Positions 54,598 through 63,276 of a DNA stretch of 64,000 nt are shown here, piece after piece. The DNA is taken from positions 868,001-932,000 of the forward strand of contig CANLQO010000001.1 of NCBI GenBank assembly GCA_947493335.1, given 5' to 3'. Position numbers and translations under genes: made by a program. Under the pieces are notes generated by a model. That model did not search any database. It worked only from the letters and a program-made list of their open reading frames with translations, and was not told where the DNA came from. The DNA comes from an uncultured Paracoccaceae bacterium (lineage in GTDB: Bacteria > Pseudomonadota > Alphaproteobacteria > Rhodobacterales > Rhodobacteraceae). Within the stretch, counting starts at the first letter, position 1. Every line of letters begins with the position of its first letter.

Positions 54598-56355
54598 TTA
54601 TACCAACGCCCCACCGGCACCTTGTATCGCATTTGCGGTGTCGGCGTTTTCGCCCAGAAGCATTTCGTTGTGCGGTTTGCCCGATGGGATCATCGGGAAG
54701 CAGTTTTCGTGCTTTTCCACCAGACAGTCGAAGACAACCGGGCCGTCGTGGTTGATCATTTCCATGATCGCATCATCAAGGTCGGCGGGGTCAGAGCACA
54801 GGATGCCTTTGGCGCCGAAAGCATCGGCGAGTTTCACAAAGTCGGGCAGGGCCTCTGACCAGGACTGGCTATAACGTTCGCCGTGCAGCAGTTCCTGCCA
54901 CTGGCGGACCATTCCGAGGCGTTCGTTGTTGAGGATGAATTGCTTGACCGGCAGGTTGTACTGCACTGCCGTTCCCATTTCCTGCATGTTCATCAGCCAG
55001 GACGCCTCACCCGCGACATTGATCACGAGGCTGTCGCGGTGCGCCAGTTGCACCCCGATGGAGGCGGGGAAGCCATAGCCCATCGTGCCCAAGCCGCCGG
55101 ATGTCATCCAGCGGTTAGGGTCTTCAAACCCAAGGTATTGCGCGGCCCACATCTGATGCTGGCCCACTTCGGTACAGATATAGCGGTCATGGCTTTTGGT
55201 CAGCGCCTCAAGCCGGGCCAGAGCGTGCTGCGGCTTGATGGTCTTGCCTTCCTGTTTGAAGGCAAGGCAGTCCACTTTGCGCCATTCGTTGATCTGGCCC
55301 CACCATTTGGCGAGGTTTTCCTTGTCGGTCTTGCGGCCACGGGATTTCCAGACGTTCAGCAGGTCTTCCAACACATGGGCGCAATCACCGAGGATTGGCA
55401 TGTCGACGTGGATCACCTTGTTGATGCTGCTGGCGTCGATGTCGATATGCGCCTTTTTCGATTTCGGGCTAAACGCATCAATGCGGCCCGTGATCCGGTC
55501 GTCAAAGCGGGCACCGATGTTGATCATCAGATCGCAGTCATGCATCGCCATGTTGGCCTCATAAAGGCCATGCATCCCGAGCATCCCGATCCAGTTGTCG
55601 CCAGAGGCCGGATAGCAACCCAGCCCCATCAGGGTCGATGTGATGGGAAAGTTCGTGGCCGCCACCAGTTCACGCAAAAGCTGCGTCGCGGCAGGGCCGG
55701 AGTTGATGACACCGCCGCCAGTGTAGAACACTGGACGCTTGGCCTTTTCCATCGCCTTGGCCAGTTCGGTGATCATGTCCAGATCACCTTTGACTTGCGG
55801 CTGATAGTGCGATTTGCGCTTGGCCTTTTCAGTGTAGGTGCCGGATGCGAATTGCACATCCTTGGGGATGTCGATCAGCACCGGGCCGGGGCGGCCAGAG
55901 GTCGCGACATGGAAGGCCTCGTGCATCACACCGGACAGCGTGTCAGTCTCTTTCACCAGCCAGTTATGTTTGGTGCAGGGGCGGGTGATGCCAACGGTGT
56001 CGGCCTCTTGAAAGGCATCAGAGCCGATCATGAAGGTGGGCACCTGACCTGTCAGCACGATGATCGGGATGCTGTCCATCAGCGCATCCGTGAGGCCGGT
56101 GACGGCGTTTGTGGCCCCGGGGCCGGACGTCACAAGGGCGACACCGGGCTTGCCAGTGGATCGCGCATATCCTTCGGCGGCGTGGACCGCGCCCTGTTCA
56201 TGACGGACAAGGATGTGCTGGATGTGATTTTGCTGAAAGATCTCATCATAGATCGGCAGGACGGCACCGCCGGGGTATCCAAAGACCGTGTCGACGCCTT
56301 GGTCGATCAGGGCCTGCACCACCATTTTCGCGCCGGTCATTTGCTTGCTCATCAT
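54598..56355 (-). CDS. ilvB: acetolactate synthase catalytic (large) subunit
   Basis: A 585-residue thiamine-diphosphate enzyme, first step of branched-chain amino acid synthesis. Features: MVVQALIDQGVDTVFGYPGG, the catalytic Glu in HEQGAVHAAEGYAR near 53, and the C-terminal thiamine region VINVAGEASWLMNMQEM followed by FILNNERLGMVRQWQ. The first motif residues GEAS replace the textbook GDAS. Two adjacent ATGs (56355, 56352) are possible; AAAGGAC is upstream. A leader peptide and attenuator precede the gene. Confidence 0.96.
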   Translation of the reverse strand: MMSKQMTGAKMVVQALIDQGVDTVFGYPGGAVLPIYDEIFQQNHIQHILVRHEQGAVHAAEGYARSTGKPGVALVTSGPGATNAVTGLTDALMDSIPIIVLTGQVPTFMIGSDAFQEADTVGITRPCTKHNWLVKETDTLSGVMHEAFHVATSGRPGPVLIDIPKDVQFASGTYTEKAKRKSHYQPQVKGDLDMITELAKAMEKAKRPVFYTGGGVINSGPAATQLLRELVAATNFPITSTLMGLGCYPASGDNWIGMLGMHGLYEANMAMHDCDLMINIGARFDDRITGRIDAFSPKSKKAHIDIDASSINKVIHVDMPILGDCAHVLEDLLNVWKSRGRKTDKENLAKWWGQINEWRKVDCLAFKQEGKTIKPQHALARLEALTKSHDRYICTEVGQHQMWAAQYLGFEDPNRWMTSGGLGTMGYGFPASIGVQLAHRDSLVINVAGEASWLMNMQEMGTAVQYNLPVKQFILNNERLGMVRQWQELLHGERYSQSWSEALPDFVKLADAFGAKGILCSDPADLDDAIMEMINHDGPVVFDCLVEKHENCFPMIPSGKPHNEMLLGENADTANAIQGAGGALV

Positions 56356-56380
56356 CTTTGTCCTTTTGAGCGTCAGTCAT

Positions 56381-56406
56381 AAAAAAGCCCCCGAAGTTTC
56401 GGGGGC
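56381..56406 (-). terminator. attenuator terminator upstream of ilvB
   Basis: The stem GCCCCCGAA/TTCGGGGGC with a tight loop is followed on the minus strand by TTTTTT, placing a strong intrinsic terminator 26 bp before ilvB, inside its transcript. A 9-bp inverted repeat (56405-56413 with 56440-56448) overlaps the first two stem bases and could form a competing antiterminator. Confidence 0.88.
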
Positions 56407-56432
56407 GCATGGGAACCTGAATGGGTCAACCG

Positions 56433-56480
56433 TTACCGGCCCATGCGCGTCTTTCCTAGGACTACTACAATCTGTGTCAT
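56433..56480 (-). CDS. ilv operon leader peptide
   Basis: A 15-residue peptide, MTQIVVVLGKTRMGR, with the run Ile-Val-Val-Val-Leu at residues 4-8, all ilv-pathway end products. It lies 26 bp upstream of the terminator hairpin and about 78 bp before ilvB, the classic arrangement for ribosome-stalling attenuation. The ATG is only seven bases after a good -10, so the mRNA may be leaderless. Confidence 0.82.
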   Translation of the reverse strand: MTQIVVVLGKTRMGR

Positions 56481-56487
56481 GGGGCGG

Positions 56488-56516
56488 ACCCTATGCGGCG
56501 GTGCAGCGGGGGTCAA
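56488..56516 (-). promoter_or_regulatory. ilvB promoter
   Basis: On the minus strand TTGACC (56516-56511) is separated by 17 bp from TAGGGT (56493-56488). This predicts a start of transcription about seven bases further on, at or very near the leader-peptide ATG. Confidence 0.65.
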
Positions 56517-56592
56517 CAGGGTGAGTGGAGAAAATGTCGCGAGAGCGGGATTTTTCGCAACTTTATTTCTGGCAATGCGATGGTGGTTTGGT

Positions 56593-57420
56593 TCAGCCCC
56601 CGGCCGGATGGCTGCCCGGCAGGCTGATCTTGGCGACCTGTTCTGCGATGGGATCGGTCGAAAGTGGGTGCAGTGCGCTGTCGTAATCCTCGGGGTCGCC
56701 AAGGTCTTGCCATTTGCCGTTGCGGAACACCTCGACCCCTTTGAACCGCGCCTTGTAGCCCATCTTGCGCGAGCCGGGCACCCAGTAGCCGAGGTAGACG
56801 TAAGGCAGCTTTAGCTCGCGTGCGATATCGATGTGATCAAGGATCAGGTAGGTGCCGGGCGAGGCACGATCGAGGCTGGGATCAAAGAAGGAATAGACCA
56901 TCGACAGCCCGTCATCGAGGATGTCTGTCAGACAGGCCGCCAAGGGGCCGTTGTCTGGATCATTTCTGTCAGTGTATTCGATCACGCGGCTGCGGATCGG
57001 CGTTTCCTCGATCATCGCGGCAAATTCGAACATGTCCATATCGGCCATGCCGCCCTGAGCATGGCGGTTGTCGAGGTAGTCGCGGAATAGCTGGTATTGT
57101 TCCTCTGTCGCCCAGGGAGATGTGGCGCGGCGTTTGAGATAGGCGTTGCGGCGCATCACCCGGCGCTGGCTGCGTGACGGTTCAAAATCCGCCACCCGAA
57201 TGCGGGCCGACATGCAGGCAGAGCATTCCGCGCAGGACGGGCGATAGAGGACGTTCTGACTGCGGCGGAAGCCCTGTTTGGAAAGGGTGTCGTTCAACGG
57301 GCTGGCGGAATCGCCTTGCAGGGCGGTGAACAGCTTACGCTCCATCCTGCCGTCCAGATAGGGGCAGGGCTGTGGTGCCGTCACATAAAACTGCGGCGCA
57401 ATGGGGAGCGTATGACGCAT
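56593..57420 (-). CDS. bpt: aspartate/glutamate leucyltransferase (N-end rule)
   Basis: A 275-residue enzyme transferring Leu from tRNA to proteins beginning with Asp or Glu, marking them for ClpAP. The N-terminal pattern [20 protein letters not shown] then YLDG, and [15 protein letters not shown] with conserved Cys near 65-72, match the Bpt/Ate family. [20 protein letters not shown] near 218 is diagnostic. A GTG two codons upstream is also possible. No nearby ribosome binding site is obvious. Confidence 0.93.
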   Translation of the reverse strand: MRHTLPIAPQFYVTAPQPCPYLDGRMERKLFTALQGDSASPLNDTLSKQGFRRSQNVLYRPSCAECSACMSARIRVADFEPSRSQRRVMRRNAYLKRRATSPWATEEQYQLFRDYLDNRHAQGGMADMDMFEFAAMIEETPIRSRVIEYTDRNDPDNGPLAACLTDILDDGLSMVYSFFDPSLDRASPGTYLILDHIDIARELKLPYVYLGYWVPGSRKMGYKARFKGVEVFRNGKWQDLGDPEDYDSALHPLSTDPIAEQVAKISLPGSHPAGG

Positions 57421-57499
57421 GTGCACAGATTGCGGGGAATTGAAACGACTGGCAACCCCGCCAATCTGGGGGGGCGCCAGTTTCTTAACTTTTGGTAAA

Positions 57500-57940
57500 T
57501 CAGGCCGGTTTGTTGATCGCCGTGGTGCCGAGCACCAGATCGGTCAGACCCTGACCGCGCGGTGTCAAAACCATCGCGCCCATCGAAATCAGTTGCAGCG
57601 GTGCGGTGACGACAGAGAAGGTATAGCCTGCCGTGTGCAAAAATGCGGTGCCCGAGGTCAGGCGCAGGCCCTCCATATCGCGCAGCTCAATCGCCATCAG
57701 GCGCATGCCCCAGGTGGAAGAGTGATTGGCGATGGTGAACCAGCGGTAGAGAAATCCCACCACCAGCATCAGGAAGGGAAAAAAGAAGATGCCGGTGAAG
57801 GCCGTGAATGGCAGTACCAAAAGGCACAAAATGGCAATGAGGGTGACATCAACAACCCAGGCCAGAAGGCGCTTCGCCGGAACGCCGCTATAGAATGCGG
57901 GTGCAGTTTCAGGGTTTGGGAGTGTCATGGCGGCAGTCAT
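57500..57940 (-). CDS. RDD-family membrane protein
   Basis: A 146-residue protein with the RDD fold: the motif [20 protein letters not shown] near 22 (R and D of the first helix), a second helix [15 protein letters not shown] near 53, and a third near [19 protein letters not shown]. The function of most RDD proteins is unknown; some are Na+/H+ antiporters. It lies upstream of bpt on the same strand, separated by 79 bp. Confidence 0.88.
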   Translation of the reverse strand: MTAAMTLPNPETAPAFYSGVPAKRLLAWVVDVTLIAILCLLVLPFTAFTGIFFFPFLMLVVGFLYRWFTIANHSSTWGMRLMAIELRDMEGLRLTSGTAFLHTAGYTFSVVTAPLQLISMGAMVLTPRGQGLTDLVLGTTAINKPA

Positions 57941-57956
57941 AATGCGGTTTCCGATT

Positions 57957-58000
57957 GAAAAGAAGGGTGGGGCGGCCCGGTGGGTGGGCCACCCCGGGGG
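57957..58000 (-). terminator. GC-rich hairpin after the DUF2852 gene
   Basis: Complementary GGGTGGGGCGGCCC and GGGCCACCCC segments can pair; on the minus strand a TTCTTTTC stretch follows. Probably a terminator, but pairing is imperfect. Confidence 0.5.
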
Positions 58001-58008
58001 GGAGGGAT

Positions 58009-58494
58009 TTAGGCGGCGTCGCGGGTGTCGTTGCCGCCATTGTCGCCGTTCGAGCCGTTGTCGTCATGGTTGTCGCCAGAGGTCTTTTTGGCGCGCTCAT
58101 CCATGAACTGGTCAAACTCGGCTTTGTCCTTTGCTTCGCGCAGACGCTCAAGGAAGGCTTCAAAATTGTCCTGCTCTTCCTCAAGGCGGCGCAGGGTTTC
58201 GGTCTTGTAGGCGTCAAAGGCCATGTTGCCAGAGCTGCCGGCCATCCGGCGCATGCCGTGGCGCATCCGCTTGGCGCGGCGGCCGGTCATGCCTCCATGC
58301 TTTTTGAAGAACAGCATGTAGAACAAAAGGGCGAGACCCACAGGCCAGAAGAAGATGAAACCCAGGACAGTGGCACCGATCCATGCGGGTTTGCCGCGCT
58401 CATCCAGCCAGCCCTCGGTCCGGGCAAACCAGTTGGGGCGATGGTATTCGCTATGGTTCGTGGCAGTGTTGATATCAGCGGCGGTCATTTTCAT
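58009..58494 (-). CDS. DUF2852-family membrane protein
   Basis: A 161-residue protein beginning MKMTAADINTATNHSEYHRP, with AGGAG upstream of this ATG. One transmembrane segment (about 42-62, ATVLGFIFFWPVGLALLFYM) is followed by a basic stretch and a coiled coil (LRRLEEEQDNFEAFLERLRE). The C-terminus is low-complexity Asp/Asn/Gly-rich (NHDDNGSNGDNGGNDTRD). The arrangement matches DUF2852, a conserved alphaproteobacterial family of unknown role. Confidence 0.85.
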   Translation of the reverse strand: MKMTAADINTATNHSEYHRPNWFARTEGWLDERGKPAWIGATVLGFIFFWPVGLALLFYMLFFKKHGGMTGRRAKRMRHGMRRMAGSSGNMAFDAYKTETLRRLEEEQDNFEAFLERLREAKDKAEFDQFMDERAKKTSGDNHDDNGSNGDNGGNDTRDAA

Positions 58495-58669
58495 GTCTCT
58501 CCTGTAAGGTGGCCGGTGAAGCGGCGGGGGTATGTAAATGCTTTTCACATTACCGATATGGGAGAGAGAGGCGCACCCCGCAAGGGTCAATGTGAATGTT
58601 TTTTACATTTTGTGAGATCGGCACTGAAAACGTTGGATTTTCTGGGGCGCTCTGGGCAAATTTCCGCGT

Positions 58670-59143
58670 TTATCTGGCCGTGAACACTGCCGAAGTTGCC
58701 GCTGAAATGCGCAGGAGATCTGCGGGTGCGATCGGGAAGACATGTCGCGGGGTGCCCGCGGCGGCATAGACAAGGTCAAATTCAGACAGGCGTGGATCAA
58801 AGAAGGCCCGGATCGGATGGAGGTGGCCAACAGGGGCCACGCCGCCGATGGCAAAGCCGGTCTGGGCGCGGACAAGGGCCGCGTCGGCTTTGCCCAGCGT
58901 CTCACCCGCCAGTGCGGTTGCCGCGCCTGCGTCCACCTGATTGCCACCCGCGGTGATAAAGAGGATCGCCTCGTTCGAGGTCTCTCCGCGGAAGATGATG
59001 GATTTGGCGATCTGGTCGAGCGCGCAGCCGATTGCATCAGCGGCCTGTTGCGCGGTGCGGGTCTGCGCGGACATTTCAAGCGGTGTGATCTGCAGCCCGG
59101 CATCGGCCAGCGTGCGCGTGACGCGTTTGAGGCTCTTGCTCAT
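58670..59143 (-). CDS. YbaK/EbsC-family aminoacyl-tRNA deacylase-like protein
   Basis: A 157-residue protein of the trans-editing fold that hydrolyses mischarged tRNAs. Features: AIGCALDQIAKSIIFRGETS near 38 (the conserved Lys), then LFITAGGNQVDAGAATAL and GFAIGGVAPVGHLHPIRAFF near 96, the substrate-site loop. No signal peptide. Specific tRNA target is not determinable. Divergent from the DUF4440 gene by 27 bp. Confidence 0.9.
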   Translation of the reverse strand: MSKSLKRVTRTLADAGLQITPLEMSAQTRTAQQAADAIGCALDQIAKSIIFRGETSNEAILFITAGGNQVDAGAATALAGETLGKADAALVRAQTGFAIGGVAPVGHLHPIRAFFDPRLSEFDLVYAAAGTPRHVFPIAPADLLRISAATSAVFTAR

Positions 59144-59170
59144 GGCGGGTCCTTCTGCCTAGCTTGGGGG

Positions 59171-59545
59171 ATGACGACGCATTCCCCCGATGACCTGCAG
59201 GACGCCATATGCGCACTGGAAACACAAGTCTGGCAAGCGCTTGTTGCAGGTGATGCCAACGCGGATGCGGCGCATCTGGCGGACAGTTTTCTGGGCGTCT
59301 ATCCCGACGGTTTTGCGGGCAAAGCGGATCACACCGGACAATTGCAGCAGGGGCCAGTGGTTGCGCGATTTGAATTGTCCGATGTGCAGGTGCGGCCGCT
59401 TGGGCAAGCGCATGCGTTGATCAGCTATCGCGCCGTCTTTGCGCGGCCCGGACGGGGGGATGAGGCCATGTTTGTCAGTTCGATTTGGGAACGACGGGAT
59501 GCGGGTTGGATCAACATATTCAGTCAGGACACGCCCGCATGCTGA
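59171..59545 (+). CDS. DUF4440/SnoaL-like protein
   Basis: A 124-residue protein resembling the NTF2-like DUF4440 family: ALETQVWQALVAGDANADAA near 15, FLGVYPDGFAGKADHTGQL near 42, ALISYRAVFARPGRGDEAMF near 83, then SSIWERRDAGWINIFSQDTP. The function is unknown. Its stop overlaps the glnE start by seven bases, so it is cotranscribed with glnE. Confidence 0.83.
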   Translation: MTTHSPDDLQDAICALETQVWQALVAGDANADAAHLADSFLGVYPDGFAGKADHTGQLQQGPVVARFELSDVQVRPLGQAHALISYRAVFARPGRGDEAMFVSSIWERRDAGWINIFSQDTPAC

Positions 59546-62292
59546 TCGACCGACTGACACAGGTGCCGCGCATTTTTGATGCTGACCGCGCGGATGATGC
59601 CCCTGATCTGGGTGCGCAGCCCGCGCCGTTGCTGCGCGGTGTTGCAGGGTGCAGCCCCTATCTGAACGGGTTGATGCAACGCGAGGCTGATTGGCTGGGT
59701 GATGCGTTGAATGATCCCGAAGGTGCCGTGGCAGAGGTCATCGCTGGTGTTGCAGACACCGCATTGTCTGATTTGCCGGTGCGTTTGCGCGTTGCCAAGC
59801 GGCGTATTGCGTTGATGACGGCGCTTGCTGATCTGGGCGGGGTTTGGCCGCTGGAGACCGTCACGCAGACCCTGACAGATTTTGGCAATGCCGCGGTGGA
59901 CCGCTGTCTGAAGGCGCTGGTGGAGGCTGAGATCGGACGCGGCAAGCTACCGGGGCTATCGGCGCAAGATGCAGCAACGGCCGGAGGATTGTTCGCACTT
60001 GCGATGGGGAAGATGGGGGCTGGCGAGCTGAATTATTCCTCTGACATCGACCTGATCGTGCTTTTTGATGAGACCCGGTTTGATCCGGACGATTATCACG
60101 ATGCGCGTGCAGCTTTTGTGCGGGTAACGCGAAGGATGACCGCGATCCTGTCAGAGACGACTGCGGAGGGTTACGTGTTTCGCACCGATCTGCGGTTGCG
60201 GCCTGACGCCAGTGTGACACCGGTCTGTCTGTCGATGGAGGCGGCTGAGCGTTATTACGAAAGCGTCGGGCGCACGTGGGAGCGGGCCGCTTATATCAAG
60301 GCCGCACCTTCGGGCGGCGACATGGCTGCGGCGCAGCGGTTTCTGGACACGCTAAGGCCATTTGTCTGGCGCAAACATCTGGACTTTGCTGCCATTCAGG
60401 ACGCGCATGACATGCGCTTGCGCATCCGCGACCACAAGGGGCTGGGTGGCGATCTGGTCCTTGAAGGTCACAACATGAAATTGGGGCGCGGCGGCATCCG
60501 GGAGATCGAGTTCTTTACCCAGACCCGGCAGTTGATCGCGGGCGGACGCGATCCGAGCCTGCGGGTCAGGGGCACAGGCGCTGGGCTTGATGCATTGGCA
60601 ACGGCGGGGTGGATTGGGGCGGATGTGGCGCAAAGCCTTTTCGATCATTACAGGTCTCATCGGCAGGTGGAACACCGGGTACAGATGGTGGCCGATCAGC
60701 AGACCCATGATTTGCCCAGCGATGCAGAAGGTTTTGCACGTCTGGCCGCGATGATGGATCGTGACGTGGATGATCTGCGACGGGACCTTCGGGACAGGCT
60801 TGAGGCAGTTCATGACTTGACCGAAGGGTTCTTTGCCCCCGATGCCGCAGGACCACAGGATGCGAGTTGGGGTCAGGAGGTGACAGCGCGTTGGCCGACA
60901 TATCCCGCTTTGCGGTCAGACCGGGCCACAGAAATTTTCAAGCGGCTGTGGCCGGATCTGCAACAGCACCTGCAAGAAGCGGCGCGTCCTGAGGAGGCGT
61001 TGACGCAGTTCGATACGTTTCTGGCAGGGTTGCCAGCAGGTGTGCAGCTCTTCTCGCTTTTTGAGGCGAACCCGCAGTTGAGCCAGTTGATTGTTGATAT
61101 CGCGGCGACGGCGCCAGCACTGGCAAGCTATCTGTCTCGGAATGCGGGCGTTTTTGACGCCGTGATCGGCGGCAGCTTTTTTGCTGAATGGCCGGGGGTG
61201 GAGGCGTTGACAGAGGGGCTGGCACGGCAGTTGGCATTGGCCCCCGATTACGAGGCGCAGTTGAATACAGCGCGGCGCTGGGCCAAAGAGTGGCACTTTG
61301 GCGTTGGTGTGCATCATCTGCGCGGGCTGATTGATGCCGATGTCAGCGGCCAGCGATATGCTGATTTGGCCGAAGCGGTCATTGCCGCGCTTTGGCCAAC
61401 GGTTGTCACGGAATTTGCACGCAAGCACGGTGCCCCGCCGGGGCATGGGGCGGTGGTGTTGGGCATGGGGTCGCTGGGGGCGGGGCAGTTGCACGCTTTG
61501 TCGGACCTTGACCTGATTATGATTTATGATCCTGACGGGGTTGAGGCCTCTGACGGGAAAAGACCGCTGGCAACGCGGCCCTATTATGCGCGCCTGACGC
61601 AGGCGCTGGTCACGGCATTGACTGCACCCATGGGAGAGGGGCGGCTTTATGAGGTGGATATGCGCCTACGTCCATCCGGACGGCAGGGGCCGGTCGCCAC
61701 GTCAATCCAGTCGTTTGAAAGCTATCAGCAAGACGAGGCCTGGACATGGGAGCATCTGGCGTTGACCCGAGCCCGACCGGTGGCAGGGTCAGGGGAGTTG
61801 GCGGCGCGGGTCGAGGCATTCAGACGCGCGCTGCTTTCAGCGAAAGGGCAGGGAGGTTCTGTCTTGGGCGATGTCGCCGAGATGCGCGCACGTTTGGCAG
61901 AGGCCAAGCCTGCCAGCAGCCCGTGGGATGCCAAGGATGGGGCCGGGCGGTTGCAGGACATCGCGCTTTTTGCGCAGACGGCGGCATTGCGCGCGGGCGC
62001 GCCGGTGCGTGAAACAGGTCAGCAGCTTGCGGTTGGTGTCGCGAACGGCTGGTTTGATGCCGCCACCGGTGCGGCGCTGACCGAGGCTGCGGGCCTATTC
62101 TGGCGTGTGCAGGCCGCTGGGCGTTTGCTGGCGGGCGGGGTCTTTGACCCTGACACAGTGGGCGAAGGCGGCAGGCGGTTCGTATTGCGCGAAACGGGGT
62201 ATGAGACCATGACGGCATTGCAACAAGCCTTGCAGGATCACGCAGCGCGCGCTGCTGCGATGATCGCGGATCGGCTGAGGGCCGGGCGATGA
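59539..62292 (+). CDS. glnE: bifunctional glutamine synthetase adenylyltransferase/adenylyl-removing enzyme
   Basis: A 917-residue enzyme that adds or removes AMP on GlnA Tyr397 under P-II control; glnA and glnB are in this window. Two nucleotidyltransferase domains are visible: GAGELNYSSDIDLIVLFDE near 158-176 and GSLGAGQLHALSDLDLIMIY near 642, separated by a helical region with LGRGGIREIEFFTQTRQL. I chose ATG 59539 (MLIDRLTQVPRIFDADRADD), which overlaps the DUF4440 stop. The length is close to E. coli GlnE (946). Confidence 0.95.
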   Translation: MLIDRLTQVPRIFDADRADDAPDLGAQPAPLLRGVAGCSPYLNGLMQREADWLGDALNDPEGAVAEVIAGVADTALSDLPVRLRVAKRRIALMTALADLGGVWPLETVTQTLTDFGNAAVDRCLKALVEAEIGRGKLPGLSAQDAATAGGLFALAMGKMGAGELNYSSDIDLIVLFDETRFDPDDYHDARAAFVRVTRRMTAILSETTAEGYVFRTDLRLRPDASVTPVCLSMEAAERYYESVGRTWERAAYIKAAPSGGDMAAAQRFLDTLRPFVWRKHLDFAAIQDAHDMRLRIRDHKGLGGDLVLEGHNMKLGRGGIREIEFFTQTRQLIAGGRDPSLRVRGTGAGLDALATAGWIGADVAQSLFDHYRSHRQVEHRVQMVADQQTHDLPSDAEGFARLAAMMDRDVDDLRRDLRDRLEAVHDLTEGFFAPDAAGPQDASWGQEVTARWPTYPALRSDRATEIFKRLWPDLQQHLQEAARPEEALTQFDTFLAGLPAGVQLFSLFEANPQLSQLIVDIAATAPALASYLSRNAGVFDAVIGGSFFAEWPGVEALTEGLARQLALAPDYEAQLNTARRWAKEWHFGVGVHHLRGLIDADVSGQRYADLAEAVIAALWPTVVTEFARKHGAPPGHGAVVLGMGSLGAGQLHALSDLDLIMIYDPDGVEASDGKRPLATRPYYARLTQALVTALTAPMGEGRLYEVDMRLRPSGRQGPVATSIQSFESYQQDEAWTWEHLALTRARPVAGSGELAARVEAFRRALLSAKGQGGSVLGDVAEMRARLAEAKPASSPWDAKDGAGRLQDIALFAQTAALRAGAPVRETGQQLAVGVANGWFDAATGAALTEAAGLFWRVQAAGRLLAGGVFDPDTVGEGGRRFVLRETGYETMTALQQALQDHAARAAAMIADRLRAGR

Positions 62293-62555
62293 AAGGCGAC
62301 GCGCGCGACCCCAAGGGTCTGATCCGCGAATCCTACAAAATCGACGGGATTACCGCGTCGGAGTGCCGGACCATTTTTCTGGATTGGGCTTTGGGCGTGC
62401 CTGCGGGCGTTGATGCCAAGTCCGAGGTGCAGGCGCTGCTGCTGCAATATGCAGATCAACCCGCCGATCACCCAATGACGCTGACGCTGGTGGCGGCCCT
62501 GAAAGACGTGGGTCCGGCCCGGCGGCGCGGGGGGCGCGCCGGGCGGGGGCGCTAG
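62289..62555 (+). CDS. small conserved hypothetical protein
   Basis: An 88-residue protein (MKGDARDPKGLIRESYKIDG, then ECRTIFLDWALGVPAGVDAK) with an Arg/Gly-rich C-terminus (RRRGGRAGRGR). It overlaps glnE by four bases (ATGA), so translation is coupled. I do not recognise a family. The 3' end overlaps the convergent eda gene by four bases. Confidence 0.8.
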   Translation: MKGDARDPKGLIRESYKIDGITASECRTIFLDWALGVPAGVDAKSEVQALLLQYADQPADHPMTLTLVAALKDVGPARRRGGRAGRGR

Positions 62556-63193
62556 CGCGGCAGTGCTGCTGCCTCGGTCGCGAGTGCCGTGATCCGGTCC
62601 CAATCACCCGACGCGATCGCGTCTTTTGGTGCAACCCAGGAGCCACCGACGCAAAGCGTGTTAGAGAGTGACAGGTAGTCGTTCGCATTCTTGAGGCTGA
62701 CGCCACCGGTCGGGCAAAAGCTGACCTGCGGGATCGGCGCGCCGATAGCTTTGAGTGCTGGTGCGCCGCCGTTCGCCTCTGCCGGGAAGAATTTCTGCAC
62801 CGTATAGCCCCGCTCCAGCAGGCGCATCGCCTCGGAGGCGGTGGCAGCACCGGGCAGGAGCGGCAGGTCGTTGGCCTCGCAGGCGTCCAGAAGGGCGTCT
62901 GTCGCCCCCGGTGAAACACCAAATTGTGCACCTGCGGCCTTGGCGTTTTCCACGTCCGCTGGGGTCAGCAATGTTCCGGCCCCGACAACGCCACCGGGCA
63001 CGGCAGCCATTTCACGGATCGCATCAAGGGCCGCTGGGGTGCGCAATGTCACCTCTAATGCGGGCAAGCCACCGGCAACAAGTGCACGGGCCAGACCGGC
63101 GGCTTGCGCGGCGTCATCAAGGACAAGCACAGGGACCACGGGCGCCATCAGGCAGAGGGCGCGGTTTTTCTCGGATGCGATTTGCGGGGTCAT
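62552..63193 (-). CDS. eda: 2-keto-3-deoxy-6-phosphogluconate aldolase
   Basis: A 213-residue class I aldolase cleaving KDPG to pyruvate and glyceraldehyde-3-phosphate, the last Entner-Doudoroff step. The Schiff-base Lys is in GYTVQKFFPAE near 137; the catalytic Glu in ALEVTLRTPAALDAIREM near 47; the phosphate loop in FCPTGGVSLKNANDYL. It follows edd on the same strand with an 83-bp gap holding an inverted repeat. Confidence 0.96.
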   Translation of the reverse strand: MTPQIASEKNRALCLMAPVVPVLVLDDAAQAAGLARALVAGGLPALEVTLRTPAALDAIREMAAVPGGVVGAGTLLTPADVENAKAAGAQFGVSPGATDALLDACEANDLPLLPGAATASEAMRLLERGYTVQKFFPAEANGGAPALKAIGAPIPQVSFCPTGGVSLKNANDYLSLSNTLCVGGSWVAPKDAIASGDWDRITALATEAAALPR

Positions 63194-63220
63194 GATGGTG
63201 TCCTTTTTGACGGTGGGAGG

Positions 63221-63241
63221 CGATTATTCGGGGAATAATCG
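63221..63241. promoter_or_regulatory. perfect inverted repeat upstream of eda
   Basis: CGATTATTC, three bases (GGG), then GAATAATCG form a perfect 9-bp inverted repeat, 27 bp upstream of the eda start and 35 bp downstream of the edd stop. It could be an operator or an mRNA hairpin setting the edd/eda ratio. No regulator is adjacent. Confidence 0.5.
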
Positions 63242-63242
63242 C

Positions 63243-63274
63243 GCCTCCGGCGGGCATATTTGAGTTCAAAAGAA
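63243..63274. repeat. intergenic repeat GCCTCCGGCGG, copy 2
   Basis: The same unit as at 48569-48600 (GCCTCCGGCGG, then a T-rich stretch and an A-rich end), here between edd and eda directly downstream of edd. Confidence 0.5.
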
Positions 63275-63276
63275 AG

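Noticed and set aside
54883-56382. A 499-codon plus-strand frame antisense to ilvB
   Set aside because: Antisense shadow; ilvB has clear family motifs throughout.
57482-57497. TTAA-N7-TAAA, a near CtrA site between bpt and the RDD gene
   Set aside because: One mismatch in a core half-site; not distinctive enough.
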